Numbered from the stretch's first letter, positions 39,801-48,133 are shown. The stretch is 57,522 nucleotides of DNA from Bacteroidia bacterium (GCA_030430535.1 JAUIKY010000021.1:1-57522); one strand, 5' to 3'. The notes: a model not told the origin generated them from the sequence alone. Numbers and translations are program-made.

Positions 39801-40960
39801 TAAACCCTTACACTAATACACCTTATCAAGAACAATTGGTTCCACGAGGTGATTACACTAGGGTTTTAGCTGAATTTTGGGCTGATGGTCCAGATTCTGA
39901 AACGCCTCCCGGACATTGGTTTACCATTTTAAATTATGTAAGCGACCACGATTTATTTATAAAAAAGTTTAATGGAACAGGAGAAACTTTAAGTAGTTTG
40001 GAGTGGGATATAAAATCCTATTTTATTCTAGGTGGAGCCATGCACGATGTCGCCATAGCCTCATGGGGCATTAAAGGTTGGTACGATTATATAAGACCTA
40101 TTTCTGCCATAAGATTTATGGCCAAATTAGGCCAAAGCACCGACCCCACCAAAAGTAATTATAACATTGCAGGCATACCCCTTAAACCCGGATATATTGA
40201 AACGGTAGAATTGGGAGACCCCTTAGCCGGTGATAATAACGAGCATGTTGATAAAATTAAGGTCTATGCTTGGAAAGGCCATGACCAAATTATGGATCCC
40301 AAAACTGATTTGGCTGGTGTTGGGTGGATTTTAGCAGAAAATTGGTGGCCATACCAACGTCCTTCATTTGTAACACCGCCCTTTGCGGGCTATGTTTCAG
40401 GCCATTCAACCTATTCTAGAGCCGCAGCCGAAGTAATGACCCTGTTAACCGGCGACGAATTCTTTCCAGGAGGCATGGGCGAATTTGTCGCTAAAAAAAA
40501 TGAATTCCTTGTTTTTGAAAAAGGCCCTTCCGTTGATGTAAAATTACAATGGGCAACCTATAGGGACGCATCAGACCAATGTAGCCTGTCTAGGATTTGG
40601 GGAGGCATCCACCCTCCTGCCGATGATATTCCCGGAAGAATAATTGGAGAGCGAATAGGCAAAAACAGTTTCCATTTTGGCAAAAGCTTTTTCAATAATA
40701 GCAACAACAAAGTAGACCATACCGTTTACCCCAACCCTATAACTATTAATGGCCAAAATATAACCATTACCAACACGCAGAACAATTTCAATTTTGATCT
40801 ATTTGACATTAATGGCAGACATATTGCGCTATCGGAAAAGCATTATTTTTCTTCAAACCAAAGCACCACTTTAAAGCTACCACAAACTTTAAAATCTGGA
40901 ATTTACATCCTGAAAATCAATAACAAACCAAAAAAAATAATTCTTGATTTTAAGCCTTAA
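36896..40960 (+). CDS. Secreted FG-GAP/vanadium-haloperoxidase-like fusion with T9SS tail
   Basis: A 1354-residue protein with a signal peptide (ends near FSFAQ, residue 28). Residues 30-520 are FG-GAP/VCBS repeats with many DYNNDG-type calcium loops, closing with an UnbV/ASPIC-like part. A short segment with GCTDPNSCNYNPNA and a PKD-like stretch follow (about 535-640). The C-terminal 650 residues match the vanadium haloperoxidase/PAP2 family: K1060 then R1067-P (K-x6-RP), S1168-G-H1170, and S-R1233-x5-H1239-x3-D1243. The end (about 1280-1354, VYPNP...) is a type A C-terminal domain for type IX secretion. Activity may be halide oxidation or phosphatase. It stands as a single gene between two terminators. 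Confidence 0.82.
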   Translation: MTRNTFKNFLFFIITMVFTALYNFSFAQKFNRIETFAGLEKLEENNGVAIADYNNDGFLDIYVVAANKDEGGIYKTHNRLFKNNNNGTFTDVTEETGLLLNLFPIEKNGETYDKIFEGVKHGAFWGDYDNDGFPDLFLTSVYQVNLFHNNGNGTFTEVTEPSGITKDSNCINSGATWFDYNNDGFLDLYISDWQSCDSNSFYENNGDGTFTSKIDIFEQVEHKHSLMSIPFDFNNDGWMDLYVANDVVNRTNDLFINQKGLNFTEESSKYGLNHARNDMGIAIGDYNNDGYFDMFITDILKNPLLTNNGDNTFTNKAEEQGVNYTEWSWDAVFADFDLDTDEDLFVVNGFDYKGNSSERNVYFQNLHANGQPKFINKSESSNLGDLTISVGAGVFDFDNDGDLDILVTNSDRPSYFYENNTTNFTYSTPNLHWLKIGLEGTTSNKNAIGTKLQLKTDKSTLVRYFSGKGFLSQNLVPVHFGLGDATKIEELKITWPSGLVEVYNNLPLNQTINFKEGDFYEISNLPPSVKIYGCTDPNSCNYNPNATISSGECVYLKTTSTIYGDSNVLQSSIKSYSYPPGNGNTVTWSIVGGSILEGQNNNTVKVQWGTSTEGTISVTEKNNFCSSETINLKVTLRSESDPQPTTNEKSVARLWNEALLEAIRNDYARPTVHARNLFHTSIAMYDAWAVYSSDAKPYLLGNSVHEYTSNFLGFSTNENKEKALNKTISYAAYRLLKHRFQHAPNIENTYKIFDDLMLELGYNTSINSTDYSTGDPIALGNYIAKTVIEYGLTDGSNEINQYANAYYKPINPPLLLNTPEITQPELIDPNRWQPLSFETFIDQSGHLIEGNTPSFLSPEWGNVKPFNLINSEKSFYNRDGHNYLVYDDPGTPPQLDLNQSTPSSEAYKWTFSLVSIWSSHLTPNDNILWDISPKSIGNIDFNSFPDSTEDYKGFYQLEKGGDIGTGREINPYTNTPYQEQLVPRGDYTRVLAEFWADGPDSETPPGHWFTILNYVSDHDLFIKKFNGTGETLSSLEWDIKSYFILGGAMHDVAIASWGIKGWYDYIRPISAIRFMAKLGQSTDPTKSNYNIAGIPLKPGYIETVELGDPLAGDNNEHVDKIKVYAWKGHDQIMDPKTDLAGVGWILAENWWPYQRPSFVTPPFAGYVSGHSTYSRAAAEVMTLLTGDEFFPGGMGEFVAKKNEFLVFEKGPSVDVKLQWATYRDASDQCSLSRIWGGIHPPADDIPGRIIGERIGKNSFHFGKSFFNNSNNKVDHTVYPNPITINGQNITITNTQNNFNFDLFDINGRHIALSEKHYFSSNQSTTLKLPQTLKSGIYILKINNKPKKIILDFKP

Positions 40961-41022
40961 AACAACAAAGTCTATATTGATGGAAACCAACCATTAACCT
41001 GAATCGATACATTGTAAAATAA

Positions 41023-41090
41023 ACCAGATAATATAGTATAGTTTTTTGATAACAATACTTCTTTGAGCCATAATTAAGCCCATATCTTTA
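41023..41090 (+). promoter_or_regulatory. Operator motif and promoter of the metalloprotease-GH127 operon
   Basis: GATAATATAGTAT (41027-41039) matches the shared motif GNTAATATARTAT. After 43 nt comes the -7-like box TATCTTTA (41083-41090), and a TTTG (41062-41065) lies 17 nt before it, fitting the TTG-N17-23-TAnnTTTG pattern. The resulting transcript would have a leader of about 160 nt that includes the hairpin at 41178-41212. Confidence 0.55.
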
Positions 41091-41177
41091 TCAAAAAAAA
41101 GTAAAGCCTATTTATAACACTAAGGATTTTCTACTAGTTTTTTTGTTAATTGTAAGTTTAGTATTTTCCTTTTTTAC

Positions 41178-41212
41178 AAGCCAAAGGAGTTGACCTTCAA
41201 CCTCTTTGGCTT
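41178..41212 (+). terminator. Hairpin before the DUF6055-like gene
   Basis: AAGCCAAAG (41178-41186) pairs with CTTTGGCTT (41204-41212), 9 bp with a 17-nt loop. There is only a short T-run behind it. It may end transcription of the haloperoxidase-like gene, or act as an attenuator in the leader of the next operon, since the predicted promoter lies upstream of it. It also covers the ATG at 41190, arguing against that start. Confidence 0.55.
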
Positions 41213-41258
41213 TATTAAGTATAACTCTCAAGTTTTAAAAACACTTATCACCATAACC

Positions 41259-42695
41259 ATGAAAAAATACTTCATTTTATCCACAGCATTAACATTGTGT
41301 ATTTACCTTTTCATTTCGTGTTCATCAAGTTCCCCTTCGAAAGATGAACCGGAAGAAGAAGAAAACACAGAAACACCTGAAACACCTGAAAACCCGACCG
41401 ATGAGGGCATAGCTCCACCGGACGGATTTCAGTACACCTTTGCAAAAAAACCAGAATCTGGAAAAGCCATTTATACACCAATTGAATTACAAAGCAACGA
41501 CTTCGATTCCAACGATAGTAAATGGAGCTACCAACGCAGTGCCTCTTCGGATAATATTATTGTGTTTTGGGAAAAAGGCTTTGGCCAATACCCAAGCAAA
41601 ACATCACGAACCAATTTAAGGGTGGATATAAACAACCTGTTAACCATGGCAGAAGAGTTTTATGATTACTACCGAGATGAGATGAAATTTGTTGTTCCGG
41701 GCAACTCAAAAACCGACGATTACCGAATGATTATTCAGCTATTTTTTCAAGAAGAGTGGTTGGCTACCGGTGCTGGTTACGACAATGTTATTGGGGCGCT
41801 ATGGGTTAATCCTGCGACAACAAATGGCGGTGCCGTAATTGCACACGAGTTTGGGCATTCGTTTCAATACCAAGTGCATTGCGATGGTAATTATGGGTTT
41901 AGAGACCAGCCTTACGTAGGTTCGTTTTGGGAACAATGCGCACAGTACATGTCTTGGCAATTAAATCATGACGATTACACCGGCGAATTACCATACTTGC
42001 TAGATAATATTCATAAAAATTTCTCTCATGAAGATATTCGTTATCAATCGATGTACCTGCAAGAATATTGGAAAGAAAAACACGGCACAGACTTTTTAGG
42101 CAAACTTTGGCGTAACGCAATAACACCAGAACACCCTATTGAAGCCTACAAACGTATTACAGAAATAGATCAAGAAACCTTAAACAACGAGGTTTTTGAG
42201 TATGCAAGTAAAAACATAACTTGGGATTATCCTTTAGGTGTTTACAACACTGATTTTATCAATAATTTATCTGCAACCGAAAAGGCAAACTACGAACACA
42301 AAACAAACTTAACAGCTGTTGCCGACGGCTATTACGAAGTAGCTACCGCCCAAGCACCACAACCTTACGGTTATAACGCTATAGAACTTAGTGTTCCTGC
42401 TGCAGGCACAAGCGTTTCGGTAGATTTTAAAGGTTTAGATGGCGGATATAGCACCGTTGAAGGTTGGCGCTATGGTTTTGTAGCCGTTACAGCCAACAAC
42501 ACACCTGTTTATGGCACTGCCGAAAAAAACAAAACAGGTATGGTCAGCATTACCATTCCAGAAAACACCGAAGCTTTATGGCTTATCGTTACTGGTGCTC
42601 CAACCGAACATGTTAACCATATTTGGGATGATGATGCTTCAAACGATCAAATTTTCCCGTATAAAGTTAAATTTACAAATACCGCTTTAGAATAA
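41259..42695 (+). CDS. DUF6055-like putative metalloprotease lipoprotein
   Basis: The start at 41259 gives a clean lipoprotein signal (Cys21); the in-frame ATG at 41190 lies in a hairpin. The mature N-terminus is a Glu/Pro-rich spacer (about 25-55), a likely surface-export tail. The body (about 60-350) contains H196-E197-F-G-H200 and, 25 residues on, E225 in SFWEQ, which fits an HExxH...E zinc site. A C-terminal beta-rich domain (about 360-478) follows. The fold reminds me of the DUF6055 family, for which no function is established to my knowledge. It is 21 bp from the GH127-type gene, so the two are co-expressed; attack on a glycosylated protein is plausible inference. Confidence 0.7.
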   Translation: MKKYFILSTALTLCIYLFISCSSSSPSKDEPEEEENTETPETPENPTDEGIAPPDGFQYTFAKKPESGKAIYTPIELQSNDFDSNDSKWSYQRSASSDNIIVFWEKGFGQYPSKTSRTNLRVDINNLLTMAEEFYDYYRDEMKFVVPGNSKTDDYRMIIQLFFQEEWLATGAGYDNVIGALWVNPATTNGGAVIAHEFGHSFQYQVHCDGNYGFRDQPYVGSFWEQCAQYMSWQLNHDDYTGELPYLLDNIHKNFSHEDIRYQSMYLQEYWKEKHGTDFLGKLWRNAITPEHPIEAYKRITEIDQETLNNEVFEYASKNITWDYPLGVYNTDFINNLSATEKANYEHKTNLTAVADGYYEVATAQAPQPYGYNAIELSVPAAGTSVSVDFKGLDGGYSTVEGWRYGFVAVTANNTPVYGTAEKNKTGMVSITIPENTEALWLIVTGAPTEHVNHIWDDDASNDQIFPYKVKFTNTALE

Positions 42696-42716
42696 GCACT
42701 AATAAACCACCTAAAA

Positions 42717-45110
42717 ATGAAACAATTAATCATTGGTATTTTTTCGCTTTGCGCCTTAATCGCCGTAGGGCAAAATAAAACGGGCTACCCCATTACGCCT
42801 GTGCCTTTTACATCAGTTAAGGTTAACGATGCCTTTTGGGGGCAACGCATTGAATCGAGTAGAGAAACCACCATTCCTTTAGCTTTTGGCAAATGTGAAG
42901 AAACAGGCCGCTACGAAAACTTTGTTATGGCCGCACACCCGCACGAACACAACAAAGTGGAAGGGTTTACTTTTGACGACACCGATGTTTATAAAACCAT
43001 TGAAGGCGCCAGTTATTCTATGCAAACACACCCCAATGAAAAGCTAGAAACTTACATTGATAGCCTAATTACCATTGTGGCTAATGCCCAAGAAGAAGAT
43101 GGTTATTTATACACATTTCGTACCATGAACCCAGAAAACACACATGATTGGGCAGGTACAAAACGTTGGGAAAAAGAAGAAGATTTAAGCCACGAGTTAT
43201 ACAATTTAGGGCATTTAATTGAAGGTGCTGTAGCGCATTATCAATCTACCGGAAAGCGTAACTTTTTAGATATCGCTATAAAATTTGCCGATTGTGCTGT
43301 AGATGAAGTTGGTGATAAACCAGGACAAATTATGGTTGTTCCCGGGCATCAAATTACCGAAATGGCTATGGCTAAATTATCGGTGGTTACTGGCGAAAAA
43401 AAGTATTTAGATTTTGCAAAATTACTACTTGACAAACGTGGTTATACCAAAATTAAAAGTGAATATAGCCAATCGCATAAACCAGTTTTAGAGCAAGACG
43501 AAGCTGTTGGGCATGCTGTAAGAGCAGCTTATATGTACTCTGGAATGGCCGATGTAGCTGCTTTAACGGGTGATGAAGATTATATTCATGCAATTGACAA
43601 AATTTGGGACAACATCGTCTCTAAAAAACTTTACATTACTGGTGGTATTGGTGCTACAGGTCATGGCGAATCTTTTGGTAAAAATTACGAGTTGCCAAAC
43701 ATGTCGGCATATTGCGAGACATGTGCTGCTATTGGTAACGTGTATTTAAATTACCGTTTATTTTTACTTCATGGTGATGCTAAATATTATGATGTTTTAG
43801 AGCGTACATTGTACAACGGACTTATTTCTGGCGTGTCGCTTGACGGCGGAAGTTTTTTCTACCCTAATCCTTTAGAATCTATTGGTCAGCACCAACGTCA
43901 GGCTTGGTTTGGTTGTGCTTGTTGTCCTTCAAACGTAAGTCGTTTTATTCCATCGGTTCCGGGTTATATCTATGCGGTTGACGAATCGGATGTTTATGTA
44001 AACTTATTCATGGCAAACGAATCTGACCTTAATGTAAAGGGCAAAAACCTAACGCTTACTCAAAGTACGTCTTACCCATGGAACGGACAAGTAAATATTG
44101 ATATCGCACCTAAAGGACGTCAAAATTTCAACTTAAAAATACGTGTTCCCGGTTGGTTACAAAATACGGTTGTACCATCAAACTTATATAGTTACACCGA
44201 TAAAAAAGCGCTAAACTTCAGCATAAAAGTAAATGGCAAACCTGTAGAAAGTACTATTGAAAAAGGCTATTTCAATATTACAAGAACTTGGAAAAAAGGC
44301 GACAACGTAGAAGTTGTTTTCGATATGGAACCTCGCACGGTTAAGGCGCATCCAGCCGTTTTAGAAGACCGTGGCAAAGTAGCTATTGAGCGCGGACCAA
44401 TTGTGTATTGTGCAGAATGGCCAGATAACGATTTTAATATTTTTAGCGTTATCCTGAACAAAAAACCTCAGTTTGAAGTAAACACAAAAAAAGACTTGTT
44501 GTACGGTATTAACATGCTTAAAACCGATGCACAAACACTAAGTTATAACGATAACGGACAAATTGTAGCTACCGATGTTAGTTTAAACATGATACCGTAT
44601 TACGCATGGGCACATCGTGGCAGTGGCGATATGGCGGTTTGGTTGCCTATTGAATTGAATGCTACAAAACCAGAAATGGCACCAACCTTAGCTTCTGAAA
44701 GCAAAATTGAAGCATCACATAATGTAAAACCTATTGTGGCTATCAACGACGGATTAGTGCCTAAAGATGCCGAAGACAGAACGCTACCTTACTACCACTG
44801 GTGGCCAAAAGAAGGTACTACAGAATGGATTTCTTATAATTTTAATAGCGAAAAAACCGTAAGTAGTTCTACCGTTTATTGGTACGACGATAAACCTTGG
44901 GGTGGTTGTAAAGTGCCAGAATACTGGAAAATTTACTACCAAGACAGCAATAACAATTGGGTGCCTGTTGAAAACAAAACAGCTTATGGCACCGAAAAAG
45001 GTTTAGCAAACGAAGTTACTTTTAAACCTGTAAAAACAAAAGCTATAAAACTAGAAGTAAAACTCGCCGAAAAAAATGCCGCCGGTATTTTTGAGTGGGA
45101 ATTAGAATAA
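42717..45110 (+). CDS. GH127/GH146 (DUF1680) beta-L-arabinofuranosidase
   Basis: A 797-residue exported protein (signal peptide ends near AVGQ, residue 19). The (alpha/alpha) barrel of the DUF1680 family covers about 30-550. The residues of the Bifidobacterium HypBA1 active site are all found in order: acid/base E318 (GHGESF), zinc ligands E334 and C336 (YCETCA), and C402-C403 (CACCPSN), of which the first is the nucleophile in HypBA1. A beta domain and a discoidin-like C-terminal domain (about 665-797) follow. HypBA1 removes beta-L-arabinofuranose from hydroxyproline-linked arabinosides of extensin. Here the enzyme sits beside a hydroxyproline catabolic set, which makes that substrate attractive, though pectin or other arabinans cannot be excluded. 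Confidence 0.88.
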   Translation: MKQLIIGIFSLCALIAVGQNKTGYPITPVPFTSVKVNDAFWGQRIESSRETTIPLAFGKCEETGRYENFVMAAHPHEHNKVEGFTFDDTDVYKTIEGASYSMQTHPNEKLETYIDSLITIVANAQEEDGYLYTFRTMNPENTHDWAGTKRWEKEEDLSHELYNLGHLIEGAVAHYQSTGKRNFLDIAIKFADCAVDEVGDKPGQIMVVPGHQITEMAMAKLSVVTGEKKYLDFAKLLLDKRGYTKIKSEYSQSHKPVLEQDEAVGHAVRAAYMYSGMADVAALTGDEDYIHAIDKIWDNIVSKKLYITGGIGATGHGESFGKNYELPNMSAYCETCAAIGNVYLNYRLFLLHGDAKYYDVLERTLYNGLISGVSLDGGSFFYPNPLESIGQHQRQAWFGCACCPSNVSRFIPSVPGYIYAVDESDVYVNLFMANESDLNVKGKNLTLTQSTSYPWNGQVNIDIAPKGRQNFNLKIRVPGWLQNTVVPSNLYSYTDKKALNFSIKVNGKPVESTIEKGYFNITRTWKKGDNVEVVFDMEPRTVKAHPAVLEDRGKVAIERGPIVYCAEWPDNDFNIFSVILNKKPQFEVNTKKDLLYGINMLKTDAQTLSYNDNGQIVATDVSLNMIPYYAWAHRGSGDMAVWLPIELNATKPEMAPTLASESKIEASHNVKPIVAINDGLVPKDAEDRTLPYYHWWPKEGTTEWISYNFNSEKTVSSSTVYWYDDKPWGGCKVPEYWKIYYQDSNNNWVPVENKTAYGTEKGLANEVTFKPVKTKAIKLEVKLAEKNAAGIFEWELE

Positions 45111-45118
45111 TATTTTGA

Positions 45119-45153
45119 AGAGCGAGAAACAACTATTTTCTCGCTCTCTTTTT
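45119..45153 (+). terminator. Terminator after the GH127-type gene
   Basis: AGAGCGAGAAA (45119-45129) and TTTCTCGCTCT (45137-45147) form a perfect 11-bp stem with a 7-nt loop, followed by a T-rich tail. It ends the metalloprotease-GH127 operon only 14 bp before the M61 gene, whose own promoter was not found; partial read-through is likely. Confidence 0.9.
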
Positions 45154-45166
45154 TAAAAAACTTAAT

Positions 45167-46732
45167 ATGAATTATCGATTAGTTGTCAAGTGTGTTTGCT
45201 TTTTTGCTATTGTCTTAATTAGCTATTCAAGTTTTGCACAACTAAGCTTTAATTATTTTGCAACCTTTTCAGAACCCGAAAAACACTATGTAGATATTGA
45301 GTTGCACATACAACATGTAAACACAACAGAAACGCATTTTTTACTTCCGGTTTGGTCTCCTGGTTATTACGAAATACTCGATTTCCCCAAAAATATAGTC
45401 GATTTTAAAGTTACATCTCGAACCAATCAACCCATCTCATGGCACAAAAGCAGCAAAAACGAATGGGTTGTAGAAAACAACCAAAACAGCAGTTTTAAAA
45501 TTACTTACCGTTATTTTGCCGACAAAAAATCGGTTGCAGAATCTAACATTAATACCGAACGTGCTTTTTTAATGCCTAACAATATCTTTATGCATGTAAA
45601 AAATCACATTAACACACCTGTTTCACTTAGCATAACACCTCATAAAAATTGGAAAAGCATTACCACAGGTTTAATAGAAAACGCGCCCAACACCTTTACG
45701 GCTCAAAATTTCGATGTTTTTTACGATAGCCCCATTTATATTGGTTCGCCTCACACCTTTAGTTTTACGCACAACGATATTCCGTTTTCGGTGGCTATTT
45801 CAAAACCCGAAGGTTTAAACGAAGCTGAGTTTACAAACGATTTAAAAAGTATCATCACAGCAACTACCGAGTTGATGCAGCATATTCCATTCACAAATTA
45901 CAGTTTTATTTTAATGGAAGCTGGTGGTGGCGGACTGGAACATTGGAACTCGCAAGCCGTTTTTACCAACGGGTCATTCAATTTTGAAGAGAAAAGTCAT
46001 TACACCGATTTTCTAAATTTTCTGACACACGAGTATTTTCATCTGTACAACGTAAAAGCCATTCGCCCCTTTGAATTAGGCCCGTTTGATTACAGCAAAG
46101 AAAATTACACCAATATGCTTTGGGTATCTGAAGGTTTTACGGTTTACTATGAATATATCATAATGATGCGCGCTGGTTTACTAAAAAAAGAAGAAGCTTT
46201 TAATTATTTATCAAGCTCGATAAAACGCTACGAAAATATTGAAGGTAAAAACCACATGTCGCTTGCGCGTTCTAGTTTCGATATTTGGTTAAACTTTTTC
46301 AACCATAATGCCAATGCACAAGAAACTACTATTTCGTACTACAACAAAGGACCAATTATTGGCTTGCTACTAGATTTAAAAATTAGGCACAAAAGCAAAA
46401 ACAAGAAATCGCTTGACGATGTGATGCGTTACCTTTACAACACTTATTATTTAGAGCAAAATCGTGGGTTTAAAGAAGATGAATTTTGGCAAATTTGCGA
46501 AACTATGGCAGGTAGCACCATGAACGATATTAAAAACTACGTGTACACCACAAACCCAGTAGATTATCAAAAATATTTAGACTATGCTGGTTTAAATGTA
46601 GATTTAGAACCCTTATCTAAGGTTTCAAGTAGTAACGATGAGTTGGTTAAAAGAGCCTTCACCATAACAGAAAAAGAAAAGATAACAGCGCTTCAAAAAG
46701 ATATAAGAGATTCTATATTTATTAAAGAATGA
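45167..46732 (+). CDS. M61-family glycyl-aminopeptidase-like enzyme, no PDZ domain
   Basis: A 521-residue exported protein (signal peptide ends near SSFAQ, residue 24). The N-terminal beta domain (about 25-200, LPVWSPGYYEI) precedes a thermolysin-like catalytic domain with H288-E-Y-F-H292 and the third ligand E322 in WVSEGFT. GGGGLEHWNS before it is the M61 substrate loop. The C-terminal PDZ domain usual for the family is missing; the protein ends after the helical part. It should trim N-terminal residues from peptides in the periplasm. It converges with the deaminase gene across a two-way terminator. Confidence 0.88.
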   Translation: MNYRLVVKCVCFFAIVLISYSSFAQLSFNYFATFSEPEKHYVDIELHIQHVNTTETHFLLPVWSPGYYEILDFPKNIVDFKVTSRTNQPISWHKSSKNEWVVENNQNSSFKITYRYFADKKSVAESNINTERAFLMPNNIFMHVKNHINTPVSLSITPHKNWKSITTGLIENAPNTFTAQNFDVFYDSPIYIGSPHTFSFTHNDIPFSVAISKPEGLNEAEFTNDLKSIITATTELMQHIPFTNYSFILMEAGGGGLEHWNSQAVFTNGSFNFEEKSHYTDFLNFLTHEYFHLYNVKAIRPFELGPFDYSKENYTNMLWVSEGFTVYYEYIIMMRAGLLKKEEAFNYLSSSIKRYENIEGKNHMSLARSSFDIWLNFFNHNANAQETTISYYNKGPIIGLLLDLKIRHKSKNKKSLDDVMRYLYNTYYLEQNRGFKEDEFWQICETMAGSTMNDIKNYVYTTNPVDYQKYLDYAGLNVDLEPLSKVSSSNDELVKRAFTITEKEKITALQKDIRDSIFIKE

Positions 46733-46746
46733 GGGAATAAAAAACA

Positions 46747-46774
46747 AAAAAGCTCCGTAAAAACGAAGCTTTTT
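46747..46774. terminator. Bidirectional terminator between convergent genes
   Basis: AAAAAGCTCCGT (46747-46758) pairs with ACGAAGCTTTTT (46763-46774) with one mismatch and a 4-nt loop. The A-run and T-run on either side make it work on both strands, ending the M61 gene and the minus-strand deaminase gene. Confidence 0.88.
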
Positions 46775-46800
46775 CTATTTATATATTTAAAGATATTAGA

Positions 46801-47769
46801 CTACAATAAGTCTATAGCTCCAAGTCTTTCTTTTGCTAAATTATATCTTGCTTGAACATCATCAATTTGCTGTTGATTTAATTTTTTACCATAAGTACGA
46901 AGTCCTCCAGCTATATCATTATGATGAATACCCATAGCAAGCTTAAGATATTCCATAAGTAGTGGCTGAGCATCTAAATAGGATAGAGAATTTAAAGCCT
47001 GAGAAATTTTGTTTGCCTCAGCCCATTCTCCATTTAAAACATACTCCTGCATAGTTACACTTGCTTTTGGGAAAATAGCCCCCACACCTGTAATGCCACC
47101 GCTTGCTCCAGCAAGTCCTGCGTGAACAGTAACTGTATCAACCCCGGCTAAAACTTTTAAATCTTTGTTCTCTAATGTCAAAGTTTCAATAATTGATACA
47201 TCTATAGTCGATATTTTAAGAGCAGCAACATTAGGTAGAGCAGAAATTCTTCGAAGAAGATCAGTTGATATGGCATGATACCCTGCAGCATCAGGATTGT
47301 TATAAGGCATTATTGTTACGCCTACATTTCTTGCAGTTGCTTCCGCAAGTTCATAGTAATCGTACATTTCATCATCAGTTGGAAGCGCCTTTGTTTTTGG
47401 TGGCATGATCATGACTGTATCCACTCCAACCGTTGCAAGACCTTCAACAATTTTAGCAAGTTCTTCCTTAGTTTCTGCCGCTGCTCCACTAATCAACGGT
47501 ACATTATATTCTTTAGCAACCTCAGAGAAGGCTTTAAGTAAAGTGAGGCGCTGTTCGGTGCTTAGGTAGCTATTCTCACCTAGAGTACCGGAGCCTACAA
47601 GTCCGCCCATTCTGCTTCCTCCCTTTCCTTGAACTTTTAAAATATCTGCGGCGTATTTTTGTGTGGCATCTAAGTCTATTTCAAGGGCTCCTGATTTCGA
47701 CTCTTTCAACCATGTAAACACAGCCGGCATAACGCTATGCCTCCAATCTGAGTTATTTGTTTCTATCAT
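46801..47769 (-). CDS. DHDPS-family deaminase/dehydratase, likely pyrroline-4-hydroxy-2-carboxylate deaminase
   Basis: A 322-residue cytoplasmic TIM-barrel protein of the dihydrodipicolinate synthase family. The Schiff-base lysine is K185 (ALKIST) and the proton-relay tyrosine Y156 (MPYNNPD). This family includes the enzyme that turns delta-1-pyrroline-4-hydroxy-2-carboxylate into alpha-ketoglutarate semialdehyde in hydroxyproline breakdown. The neighbouring epimerase, D-amino-acid oxidase and semialdehyde dehydrogenase supply the other steps, so I assign it that role. The same fold also includes L-2-keto-3-deoxyarabonate dehydratase, which yields the same product; no other arabinose-oxidation gene is visible. 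It shares an operator with the dehydrogenase operon. Confidence 0.82.
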   Translation of the reverse strand: MIETNNSDWRHSVMPAVFTWLKESKSGALEIDLDATQKYAADILKVQGKGGSRMGGLVGSGTLGENSYLSTEQRLTLLKAFSEVAKEYNVPLISGAAAETKEELAKIVEGLATVGVDTVMIMPPKTKALPTDDEMYDYYELAEATARNVGVTIMPYNNPDAAGYHAISTDLLRRISALPNVAALKISTIDVSIIETLTLENKDLKVLAGVDTVTVHAGLAGASGGITGVGAIFPKASVTMQEYVLNGEWAEANKISQALNSLSYLDAQPLLMEYLKLAMGIHHNDIAGGLRTYGKKLNQQQIDDVQARYNLAKERLGAIDLL

Positions 47770-48133
47770 ATTTCTTATTATCTAAAATTAACCTCAATAA
47801 ACATTTTTCAATTGATGTTTTAGACAAAAGTAAAAAGTAAAACTTCTTCCAATGAAGTATTGTTAACATAAAGAGATATTATATTACCCTATTTTAAGTG
47901 TTTTATTAAAGAACAAGGTAGTTATAATTACTTAAGAGTAGAATTTAGATTTTAAAGCCTGAAACCAGCTCAAAAACATAAGACTAGACTTTCTATATTA
48001 GGCTGGACTTAGGGCAAACATTTTATGTTAATAATGGTGCCAAAGAATAATTTATGTGAATATATTTATCTAAAACCTGCTAGTAGTTATGTACCAAATT
48101 ATAATTTTTATAATAAGTTAGGAGTCTAATCTA
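47770..48133. other. Intergenic region between AraC gene and deaminase gene
   Basis: This 364-bp gap contains the deaminase promoter and operator (47825-47892). The remainder, 47893-48133, is AT-rich downstream sequence of the AraC gene with no ORF and no clear terminator hairpin. Confidence 0.7.
47825..47892 (-). promoter_or_regulatory. Operator motif and full promoter of the deaminase gene
   Basis: On the minus strand: ATAGGGTAATATAATAT (47892-47876), 43 nt, then the exact -7 box TACTTTTG (47832-47825). A TTG (47852-47850) lies 17 nt before the -7 box, so this is a complete Bacteroidota promoter. The 17-mer differs by one base from the copy before the dehydrogenase gene. The predicted 5' leader is about 50 nt. 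Confidence 0.78.

Noticed and set aside
41042-41098. T6GATAA / TTATCA6 inverted repeat near the metalloprotease promoter
   Set aside because: Arms are almost only A and T with a long spacer; likely chance in AT-rich DNA.
41190-41258. Upstream ATG for the DUF6055-like gene
   Set aside because: It lies in a terminator-like hairpin and would hide the lipoprotein signal behind 23 extra residues.
41340-41400. Glu/Thr/Pro-rich repeat at the N-terminus of the DUF6055-like protein as a possible tandem repeat locus
   Set aside because: It is best explained as the flexible, acidic surface-export spacer common on lipoproteins of this phylum.
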